Source: Gilichinskyi gelida (lineage in GTDB: Bacteria; Acidobacteriota; Thermoanaerobaculia; Gp7-AA8). From it: a DNA stretch of 64,000 nucleotides. The stretch is taken from NCBI GenBank assembly GCA_038040385.1, contig JBBPII010000002.1, forward strand, positions 248,001 through 312,000, written 5' to 3'. Of this stretch, positions 57,192 through 64,000 are shown piece after piece. The position numbers and the translations under genes were made by a program. Under the pieces are notes generated by a model. That model did not search any database, was not told the origin of the DNA, and worked only from the letters and a program-made list of their open reading frames with translations. How positions within the stretch are numbered: position 1 is the first letter of the stretch; each line of letters starts with the position of its first letter.

Positions 57192-60100
57192 CTATTTCAC
57201 GGTGACCGCCGCGATATAGCGCATGTCGTTCTTGCCCCCTTCGACGAGCCGGAACGGATAGATATCGAGGTCGTCGCCGCGCATCACAACGACGATTCCG
57301 CGGCTCACACCCATCGGGCCGGCGGCAAAGTAGTTGACCCCCACGTGATAGGTCCCCTTCTCCAGCGTCGCGGCCCGCACCACCTCCGGCCCGAGGCCCT
57401 GGGTGACGTCCTCGTACAGCTCGAGACCGGACGCGGTCGACTTGTGCTGGTAGTAGCACTCCTCGCCGCGCGGATCGACGACGTGGAGGTCGACGTCGTT
57501 CGCGTCCGTCTCCCACGTCAGCGTGATGCGGAGCGCGTCGCGCCGCGAGAGGTCGACGTTGAAGTCGCGGGCCCGCCGCTCGATCTCCGCCCGTCGCGAC
57601 GGCTCGTTCGCCAGCCAGGCGCGGTAGACATACCCGAGCTCCTCGCGGATCACGCGCTGCACGTCGCGATACCACTGCGGGAACTGCTGCCGTGTCGCGG
57701 ACTCCAGCACGCGCGCCGCTTCTTCGAAACGTCCCTCGCTCCACAGCATCAGGGCGAGATGCCGATAACTGTTGGCACGATCGGGACGCAGCTCCAGCGC
57801 GCGCCGCAGCGGCGTTTCGGCGATGTTCGCGTGATGCGTGCGCAGCAGGAGGAGTCCGGCGCGCTGCAGCAACTCCGGCTTCGCCGGCGCAATCTCGATC
57901 AGGGAAGCCGCGGCGCGCGCGGCCTCTGCCGCGTTCCCCAGTTGCTCGTCCGCGATGCCGAGGATTTCGTAGACCTGCGGGTTCTCAGGATCGTACGGCT
58001 GCCACTTCAGCGCGAGGCGTCGCAGCGCACTCCACTCGGCGCGAGCGACGAGCGCATCGGAGAGCTTGTTGTAGACGTCGCGGCTCTGCGGGCTCGAATC
58101 GAGCTTGCGCCAGAGCGCATCGATTTCTCCTTGCGTCGGTTTCGCCGGCTTGGTCCAACCGATGTCTCGCTTTTCCTCTCGCGGCGGCGTCACCGGTTGC
58201 GGCGCCACTTGCGGTTGAGACGGCATCGGGTCCGGCCGAACCCTGGTCATCGAGGCCGCGCTGCTTGTGTCGATCATCGGAGTTTCCGCGGTGAGAGTGA
58301 TGGACTGGGCGGCTGCGTTTTGCGACAACATTGGAGCGGCGCCGGTGACAGTGATCGCTTCGGCGACAGTGACAGGCGACGCCGGGATTGGCGCCGCAAC
58401 ACCACCCTCGACCCCGGGAAGAGGAGGAGGCGCCGGCAGTGCCGCCCGCGACTTCTCCATCGGAACGGCCCGCGGCGCCGGGATCGGCGGCGGCGGCAAG
58501 TTCGGATTCCGGCGATCGATGACGCCGATGCCGCCGGCGTCGATGGTCAGGATCGACGCGAGCGCCCGGCGATCGAGACCGAAGCGTTGATAATCCCGCT
58601 CGCTCTCGAGCACGAGCATCGTCGTCCGAGGAATGACCACGCGCCGCTCGATGCTGATCCTCACCTGTTCGGTGGCGAGGGCCTTGCGCACCGCCTCCGA
58701 CGGCTCGTTCGCTTCGCGCTCCGCGAGATAGTCGAGATAGGCGCGATATCCCTCGCGCTCGAGAAGCGGGCCGAACGGACCGGCCGGCAGCGACTGCGAT
58801 GAAACATCGATGGCAGTTCCGTTGAGGCGCGGCGACGGGTCGCCCGCCGGCTTCATGCGGCCGAGGACCACGATTTCGTCGCCGGTCTGCACGTCGTCGA
58901 AGTGCGATGGATAGACCCATTGCGCGGCGCCGTCGGCTACGTCGAACGATGCACCGAGCGGGCGGCGCAGCGCTTCGGCGGCGGCGCGCGCCCGCTCGTC
59001 GACCGAGTCGGCGAACGGGATCGAGACGATGCGCCCGCGGCCGGCGGTCAGCGCCTTGGCCATGGCCGCGTCCTGCCGGCTGCCGAGGATCAACGCATGG
59101 ACGATCGTTGGCGGGGGGATGGTCTTCAGCGCATCGGTCAGATCGTGCTTGTCGACGTCGCCAAGCGTGGCCACCAGGTCGCTGGCGACGACGATCGTCC
59201 GCCCGGCGGCACTCTTCGCGATATGGCGGAAAAGCGCGCCGAGGTCCGTGCCGCCGAGGAACAGCCGGGCGCGGAGACGCGAGCCTGCGCTGCGCGACAG
59301 CTCCGCCGCGGTGCCGCTGCCGAGCGCGGCGATCTCCTGATCGAAGGCGACGAGCTGCACGGAATCGCCGGCCGGCAGCGACGCCAGGAGCGATTCGAGT
59401 GCGCGGATACGATGCTCGGCTCCCTCGGCCGATGACGCGGACGTATCGACGTAAAAGGTCCAGGCATTCGACGCGGCCTGCTGATTCGACGGCGCGATGT
59501 CCGGACGAAACGCGGCGACGTACAGCTCGCCCGCTTTGAGCAGGCGCGCTCGTGAGGCGGAGGTGACCGGCCGCCAAGTCAGCTCGATGTCTTTCGACGG
59601 GGTGTGGTCGCTCTCCTCGAACGAGACGACGTCGGCGGTGCTGTGTGTGGCGTTCGCCAGGCCGGAGAGGTCCGATTTCGGCGCGCCGGGTCCTTCCTCG
59701 CCGGGCAGCGCCGTCACCAGCGCACGAAAGGTGAAGTGCTTGATCGCCGGTATGCCCCGCAAGGGCAGCGTGTAGCGGCGCACCCCGCCCTGCATCGGCA
59801 GAAGGGCGGAGTACGAGAGCACGAGGCGCACGCTGGCGTTGGCCTCGATGGGGAAAATGCGCGCGGAGAAGCGGTTCCCTTGGTCCTGTTCGAGCAGCGC
59901 GGGGTCGCGCATCTGATGGAGGAACTGCTCGTAAACCTGATTGGCGCGCAGCCGCTCGACCACTTCGCCTTCCATCAGATGGCCATTCACGTCTTTGGCG
60001 AAGCGGCTGATGGCCGCATTCGCCGGCAACGTGCAGGAGAAGCGTCCTTCGATGCGGCGCGCCGTCGGATTGCGGAAGCGAAGATCGAGCTCGGTGAGGG

Positions 60101-60293
60101 AGAGCATCCCCTGGATCGCCGCGCGCACGGACAACTCTTCGAGCACCAGATCCTGCCCGTCGGCGTCAGAGAGGGAGATGGGAGCGACGGTCGGAGCCGC
60201 AGCCTTGACCGGCTCGCGTTGCTGCGCGGCCGGCGCGGCACCGATCACAAGACAGACAGCCGAGACAGCGATGACCTGACGAATCCGAGTCAT
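57192..60293 (-). CDS. secreted VIT/von Willebrand factor A protein with DUF2135 C-terminus
   Basis: 1033 residues. Signal peptide (about 1-23), VIT domain (about 45-180; RIEGRFSCTLPANAAISRFA), vWA domain from about 277 with MIDAS D-x-S-x-S in FYVDTSASSAEG, a Pro-rich linker (about 635-720), TPR-like helices (about 760-930), and a DUF2135/YfaP-like end (TWETDANDVDLHVVDPRGEE). The linker contains EAITVTGAAPM and LTAETPMIDTSSA, phrases typical of Oar-type TonB receptors. It is probably a periplasmic or surface binding protein. Confidence 0.82.
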   Translation of the reverse strand: MTRIRQVIAVSAVCLVIGAAPAAQQREPVKAAAPTVAPISLSDADGQDLVLEELSVRAAIQGMLSLTELDLRFRNPTARRIEGRFSCTLPANAAISRFAKDVNGHLMEGEVVERLRANQVYEQFLHQMRDPALLEQDQGNRFSARIFPIEANASVRLVLSYSALLPMQGGVRRYTLPLRGIPAIKHFTFRALVTALPGEEGPGAPKSDLSGLANATHSTADVVSFEESDHTPSKDIELTWRPVTSASRARLLKAGELYVAAFRPDIAPSNQQAASNAWTFYVDTSASSAEGAEHRIRALESLLASLPAGDSVQLVAFDQEIAALGSGTAAELSRSAGSRLRARLFLGGTDLGALFRHIAKSAAGRTIVVASDLVATLGDVDKHDLTDALKTIPPPTIVHALILGSRQDAAMAKALTAGRGRIVSIPFADSVDERARAAAEALRRPLGASFDVADGAAQWVYPSHFDDVQTGDEIVVLGRMKPAGDPSPRLNGTAIDVSSQSLPAGPFGPLLEREGYRAYLDYLAEREANEPSEAVRKALATEQVRISIERRVVIPRTTMLVLESERDYQRFGLDRRALASILTIDAGGIGVIDRRNPNLPPPPIPAPRAVPMEKSRAALPAPPPLPGVEGGVAAPIPASPVTVAEAITVTGAAPMLSQNAAAQSITLTAETPMIDTSSAASMTRVRPDPMPSQPQVAPQPVTPPREEKRDIGWTKPAKPTQGEIDALWRKLDSSPQSRDVYNKLSDALVARAEWSALRRLALKWQPYDPENPQVYEILGIADEQLGNAAEAARAAASLIEIAPAKPELLQRAGLLLLRTHHANIAETPLRRALELRPDRANSYRHLALMLWSEGRFEEAARVLESATRQQFPQWYRDVQRVIREELGYVYRAWLANEPSRRAEIERRARDFNVDLSRRDALRITLTWETDANDVDLHVVDPRGEECYYQHKSTASGLELYEDVTQGLGPEVVRAATLEKGTYHVGVNYFAAGPMGVSRGIVVVMRGDDLDIYPFRLVEGGKNDMRYIAAVTVK

Positions 60294-60456
60294 GACCACT
60301 CCTTCCCGTTCCACCTTTAGACGCGGGGAGCAGCGCAAAAAGAACCGCCGCCATGGTGACTCGGAAATCGATCGCTCCTGCTACGCGACGGCAACGAAGG
60401 AGAGAGCCTTCGGTGACAGCGGATTTGCCGACCGGTCAGGCCGAATCGAGACCTCA

Positions 60457-60484
60457 GCGGGTTCGAATCCCGTATGCGCTACCA
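60457..60484 (+). other. tRNA 3'-end fragment (T-arm, acceptor strand, CCA)
   Basis: GCGGGTTCGAATCCCGT forms a T-arm (5-bp stem, 7-base loop TTCGAAT), followed by ATGCGCT, A and CCA. The matching 5' acceptor AGCGCAT and D- or anticodon arms are absent upstream, so this is a fragment. tRNA 3' ends are common attachment sites for integrating elements. The truncated TonB gene ends in it. Confidence 0.65.
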
Positions 60485-61036
60485 ACCTTGCGACGGAGCA
60501 GCGGGCGCGAACGACCATGCCGGTTGGGTCACCGAACGCTGTGAGAAGCTCGCATTGAAAAACATGTTGCTGGATACGACGCCGGTGTAACGCAGCGACA
60601 GGAAAGAGGACGGTGTCACGCCACCGAGGGTATTCGGGATGGTCGCGTACGGTTGTCGAGCCGCCTCGAAGAATGCGCCGAAGCTGTGGCGATCGCCGAG
60701 CTGCCCGGTCAGTTTGGCGTCGAGAGCTCTACTCACCGCTCGCTCCGGCAACTGCATTTGCGCAACTCCCGAGGTGAGCCGCGCGTCATGCTGCTGCGCT
60801 GAGGCGAAGAACCAGAGCCGATCCTGCAGAATCGTCCCGCCGAGCGTCGCTTCATACCCCTTCGATTTCGACATCGTGAATCCCAGCGAGCCCGAGAGGT
60901 TCCCCGTCTGCTTCGTTAGCAGTGCGACTTCGCCGCCGGAAACACGGCCGAACTCCGACGTCACGCCCTGCGCCATGGCCACCGCCGCGATCATCTGTGC
61001 CACAAACAGCCAGGCAAGTGCGCGTTTCGACATCAT
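60479..61036 (-). pseudogene. truncated Oar/TonB-dependent receptor-like protein
   Basis: 185 codons. Signal peptide (MSKRALAWLFVAQMIAAVAM), then SEFGRVSGGEVALLTKQTGN and LQDRLWFFASAQQH, typical of the plug-to-barrel start of acidobacterial Oar-like receptors, which are usually about 1000 residues. Similarity fades near FNASFSQRS, and the frame stops at TAG inside the tRNA fragment. The barrel and the normal plug N-terminus are missing. Confidence 0.68.
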
Positions 61037-61045
61037 TGGATCATC

Positions 61046-61417
61046 CTACTCAGGTTCCTCGGGAGGAGGAGCCGCTTCGCTCAGATTGGCAATGATGTCG
61101 CGCACCGCGGCTTCATCTTCACTTCTCACGAAGAACTTCATCGGTCCAAAACCGAAGCTCCCGCCAAACCGCCCGCCGGCGTAATAATCTTTAGCGGTCT
61201 CGGATGACGTGGTGAAGTCGATCCCGGCATCCTGGAGCAACGATTCGAGAACGGACATTTCCGCCGGATCGCCCGTCTCGAAGACTTCAACGAGTTCGAT
61301 CCGGGAGCGCTCGTCGCCTGGAGCCGATGGTGGCAAAGTCGAGACGAGATCTACGTCGCAATCGGCACAGCGGACGAAACCATCTCGATACTCTGATCCG
61401 CATGTCGGGCAAAGCAT
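61046..61417 (-). CDS. zinc-ribbon plus DUF2007 protein
   Basis: 123 residues. The N-terminal C-x2-C pair (MLCPTCGSEYRDGFVRCADC) forms a zinc ribbon; then ELVEVFETGDPAEMSVLESL and FFVRSEDEAAVRDIIANL, the DUF2007 signal-transducing-like fold. No enzyme motif. It starts only 26 bases from the pirin gene end. Confidence 0.82.
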   Translation of the reverse strand: MLCPTCGSEYRDGFVRCADCDVDLVSTLPPSAPGDERSRIELVEVFETGDPAEMSVLESLLQDAGIDFTTSSETAKDYYAGGRFGGSFGFGPMKFFVRSEDEAAVRDIIANLSEAAPPPEEPE

Positions 61418-61442
61418 CGCCGGAGTATATGTCCGGCACCAC

Positions 61443-62300
61443 TCAGCCGATCTCGCCGAAGCGGCCGCTCTGGTAGTCGATCATGGCCTGGCGGATCTCG
61501 CCGGTGGTGTTCATCACGAACGGCCCGTAGCGCGCCACCGGTTCATTCAGCGGAACGCCGCCGATGAGGAGCAGTTCGGCTCCGCTCTCCGTTGCCATCG
61601 CTACTGCGTCGCCGTCGCGGTCGAAGACGGCGACGTCGTTCTCACGCGCCAGCCGATCGGCAAACGCAACCTCTCCGGCGATGACGAACGCGAACGCGTT
61701 GTACGTCTCTGGAATGGCTTGCGTGAAGCGGGCACCCTCGGCGATGCGCACGTGCAAATACATGATCGGCGTGCGGGTGTCGATCGTTGCGCGCGTGCCG
61801 AGGGACTCGCCGGCGATGACCGTCACAGTCACTTTGCCGTCTGCGCTCGTCACCGTCGGAATCTCGGCAGCGCGCAATTCCTGATAACGGGGCTTCATCA
61901 TTTTGTCGCGGCGCGGGAGATTGACCCAGAGCTGAAATCCATGCAGGCGCCCGCCATCGCGCCGGATCTCTTCCGCAGGCATCTCGGAGTGAATCACGCC
62001 GGAGCCGGCCGTCATCCACTGCACGTCTCCGGCACCGATCCGGCCGTGATTGCCTTGCGAGTCCTGGTGCTCGATCGCGCCGGCGAGAACGTATGTCACG
62101 GTCTCGAAACCCCGATGGGGGTGATCAGGGGCACCCTTCGCTTCGCCCGGACCGTGCGTCACCGGTCCCATCCGGTCCAGAAGCAGAAACGGATCGAGCT
62201 GATCGAGATGAGCCGTGGGAAAGGGCCGCGTGACGATCATCCCTTCGCCTTCGAGCTGCGGAGTGGCGTGGACGAGCTTTGTGACCGAGCGTGTGTTCAT
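61443..62300 (-). CDS. pirin-family protein
   Basis: 285 residues. Two cupin domains; metal-site region DHPHRGFETVTYVLAGAIEHQ (about 58-78) with H-x-H and later Glu/His, and QWMTAGSGVIHSEMP (about 91-105). Some pirins are quercetinases, others redox-linked regulators. ATG 62300 is preferred to 62315. No neighbour gives a clue. Confidence 0.93.
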   Translation of the reverse strand: MNTRSVTKLVHATPQLEGEGMIVTRPFPTAHLDQLDPFLLLDRMGPVTHGPGEAKGAPDHPHRGFETVTYVLAGAIEHQDSQGNHGRIGAGDVQWMTAGSGVIHSEMPAEEIRRDGGRLHGFQLWVNLPRRDKMMKPRYQELRAAEIPTVTSADGKVTVTVIAGESLGTRATIDTRTPIMYLHVRIAEGARFTQAIPETYNAFAFVIAGEVAFADRLARENDVAVFDRDGDAVAMATESGAELLLIGGVPLNEPVARYGPFVMNTTGEIRQAMIDYQSGRFGEIG

Positions 62301-62330
62301 CACTCCTGACAACAAACGGACATTCCCCGC

Positions 62331-64000
62331 CTACCGCACCGCCCGACGCTTTCCTGCTGCCGGGCGTCCGGTCAGCTTGAACCCCGTCACGCTCGTGGCG
62401 TGGCCGTCGAACTGCGCGCCGAAGGCGTAGATCCGAAACTCCAGCGGACCGCTGATGGCCGCGAAGGCCGGCGTCGAAGGCAGCTTGACCACGTGCTCGA
62501 CCTCGTCCGTGCTCCCCTTCTCCACCTCACTGCTCACGTAGAGCGCGTCGTTCTGGGTGAAACCGGTGGCGCTGGAGAACAGCGCGTAGCCGAGAGGCGA
62601 ATGGAAGCCGATGCGCCGGGTGGCGAATCGCACCTCGGCGTCGCGCAGGTCGATCGGTGGCGAGCGGGGCGTGATCGTGGCCCGCACATGGTGCAGAGCG
62701 GAGATGGCCTGCGCGAGAGTCTCGTTCGCGGTCCCCGGTGCGCTCACCGCAAACACCAGGGCGTTGTCGCCCGGCCGAGGGGACACGCTGCCGAACGTCC
62801 ATCCGCTCCAGCTCACGCTCGAGGCCAGGACGAACGTCTTGGTCCACGGAACGTTGAGAGAGGGTGCGGTGCCGCGGAAATCGCTCTGTACCAGTGTGCC
62901 GGCGCCGCCAAACGTCTCCAGCGTGAAGATGCGCCAGGCCGGGTCGCCGTCGGCATCGTGCACGCGGACGAAGATGTAGTTCTTACGGCTTCCGGTCGGC
63001 GTTCCGCTGACGCGCAGCGTGCTGCCGGACGCGCTGGTGGTGAGGCCCGACTCGAGAAACGCGCCAACGACGGTGACCGTTCGCGCGCCCTCGCCGCCGT
63101 TGGTGACGATGTCGGCCGAATAGGGCTGGCCAGCGATGCCGACCGGCAGGATCGACTGCGTCGAGAACTGCGGGACGCCGCCGAGCGGCGTGTCGATGTG
63201 GCGCAACGTGGTGAAGCGGCTGAAGTGCTCGAGCATCAGCGCGTATTTCGGCGCGGTGGCCAGAGCCTGATCGAGAGACTCGAGATGGCCCCACTGCCCG
63301 AACCGGCCCCAGGTGCTGGTGTCGGTGTACGGCGTGTGAGTCCACAGCCCCTTGCTCCTGGCCATCTCCAGATGGATGCGATAGACGCCGGCGATGCGCG
63401 GGTCGCGGTTCATGGCTTCGACGAACGTGGTGACGCCATCGTCGGTCGGCACGCCCGAGCCGTTCGTCGCATTGCGATCGATGTCGTCGGTGAAGAGTGA
63501 CGGCCCTCCCTCGTAGGCGATGATCGGAAGCGAGTATCCGAGGGTTTCGTTGGGCAGCGTGCGGAGGGAAGCGGAGAATCCTCCTCCGATGCCGGTGGCG
63601 TCCGGTCCGCTGCCGGATGCCGAGTCGCCGGCGAGCATGCGCCGCGTCCACTCGTCGAACACCGTGGTCATGTGACTCGCGAACAGCGACGTGGACCAGT
63701 ACGGATCGTCGTAGAGCTTCCCGGCCGTGAATCCCTTCTCGTCGACGAAGCCCTGGATGTCGTTGCCGAAGTACGTGGTCACGGCGAGAACGTCGGGGCG
63801 CACCGCCGGCGTGAGCGTCGCGCCGTACGCTCCGATCTCCTGCAGGAAGGGACGGGAGTACGAATCGTTCGCGGTGAAGATCGCCGCGACGCGCACGAGG
63901 CGGTTCGTCCCGCCGAAGACCTGCTGGAAGATCCGCCACGTATCGGCGAAGCGCCGCGCCGTGAACTGCGGCTTGCTCAGCCCGCGCGCGGCGGCCTGCT
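62331..64000 (-). CDS. large secreted protein with putative Ig domain (partial, start beyond the window)
   Basis: At least 556 codons, open to the right edge (frame reads QAAARGLSKPQFTARRFADT at the end). Middle region with VLAVTTYFGNDIQGFVDEKG and LGYSLPIIAYEGGPSLFTDD resembles glycan-related hydrolase-like folds; a short Ig domain (ILPVGIAGQPYSADIVTNGG, then LRVSGTPTGS) follows, and a beta-rich C-terminus. Activity cannot be assigned. Confidence 0.75.
   Translation of the reverse strand, partial: QAAARGLSKPQFTARRFADTWRIFQQVFGGTNRLVRVAAIFTANDSYSRPFLQEIGAYGATLTPAVRPDVLAVTTYFGNDIQGFVDEKGFTAGKLYDDPYWSTSLFASHMTTVFDEWTRRMLAGDSASGSGPDATGIGGGFSASLRTLPNETLGYSLPIIAYEGGPSLFTDDIDRNATNGSGVPTDDGVTTFVEAMNRDPRIAGVYRIHLEMARSKGLWTHTPYTDTSTWGRFGQWGHLESLDQALATAPKYALMLEHFSRFTTLRHIDTPLGGVPQFSTQSILPVGIAGQPYSADIVTNGGEGARTVTVVGAFLESGLTTSASGSTLRVSGTPTGSRKNYIFVRVHDADGDPAWRIFTLETFGGAGTLVQSDFRGTAPSLNVPWTKTFVLASSVSWSGWTFGSVSPRPGDNALVFAVSAPGTANETLAQAISALHHVRATITPRSPPIDLRDAEVRFATRRIGFHSPLGYALFSSATGFTQNDALYVSSEVEKGSTDEVEHVVKLPSTPAFAAISGPLEFRIYAFGAQFDGHATSVTGFKLTGRPAAGKRRAVR

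Noticed and set aside
60380..60484. A complete tRNA gene ending at 60484
   Set aside because: The T-arm and CCA are good, but no matching 5' acceptor, D-arm or anticodon arm can be found upstream; only a 3' fragment is supported.
1..64000. Insertion sequences, phage genes or an integrase
   Set aside because: No DDE, tyrosine or serine recombinase motifs and no phage structural genes were seen; only palindromic repeats without transposase.

Overview
The window is GC-rich bacterial DNA, tightly packed with genes on both strands. Many neighbours overlap by 1-4 bases (ATGA or GTGA junctions), and start codons include GTG and TTG. I infer a soil-type Acidobacteriota or a related lineage. The reasons are an Oar-like TonB receptor fragment, a VIT/von Willebrand protein, an ECF42/DGPF pair, many secreted proteins of unknown role, and dispersed palindromic repeats that often sit inside genes. 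I see no insertion sequence, phage, CRISPR array, rRNA or intact tRNA.

Layout. 0-5.7 kb: the start of a LeuA-type synthase, a desaturase, a crotonase and 3-hydroxyacyl-CoA dehydrogenase pair, a PAN-domain protein behind a duplicated dehydrogenase start, and an FG-GAP protein. 5.7-9.7 kb: a TMEM175-like channel, a radical SAM protein, a GNAT acetyltransferase and an MFS transporter. 9.7-15.4 kb (minus strand): yebC, a frameshifted S9 peptidase, then an NAD-salvage run of nicotinate phosphoribosyltransferase, a divergent PRPP synthetase and nicotinamidase. 15.4-18.7 kb: a MerB-like protein read through an in-frame UGA, the remnant of an O-antigen ligase-like gene, a GT39-like transferase and vapBC. 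18.7-24 kb: a TlpA-like protein, a LytS-type kinase, a receiver fused to the end of a class V aminotransferase, and a large surface protein. 24-31 kb: an SGNH hydrolase, HepT/MntA, an ACT protein, an M1 peptidase, a V4R-like protein, an EEP hydrolase and a cardiolipin-synthase-like protein.

31-41 kb is a caspase-fold neighbourhood: an ECF sigma factor and its probable membrane anti-sigma, a divergent TPR-CHAT protein (frameshifted) with a coupled partner, and two C14 caspase-like proteins. The tail of the second caspase gene, a structured leader and the start of a small zinc-ribbon gene are tandemly duplicated. 41-45.4 kb is a His-Xaa-Ser (HXS) peptide-maturation operon (hxsA, hxsD, a small hxsD-like gene, hxsB, hxsC).

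45-64 kb: a frameshifted K+ channel, a DUF4236 protein, the ECF42/DGPF pair, a DsbA/FrnE-like protein whose CxxC first cysteine is UGA, a membrane LuxR protein, DUF4199, NmrA, a HipA-like/DUF3037 pair, a VOC protein, a membrane glycosyltransferase, a second vapBC, a membrane DnaJ, hflKC, a VIT/vWA protein, a truncated TonB receptor ending at a tRNA 3' fragment, a DUF2007 protein, pirin and a partial secreted protein.

Most notable: two candidate selenoproteins, each with the UGA at the expected catalytic position and a hairpin of bacterial SECIS geometry; the duplicated leader RNA; the HXS operon; the caspase/CHAT/sigma cluster; and palindromic repeats inserted in frame in three enzymes. Three genes are each broken by the apparent loss of one base. 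That could be real decay or sequencing error, and the sequence alone cannot decide.
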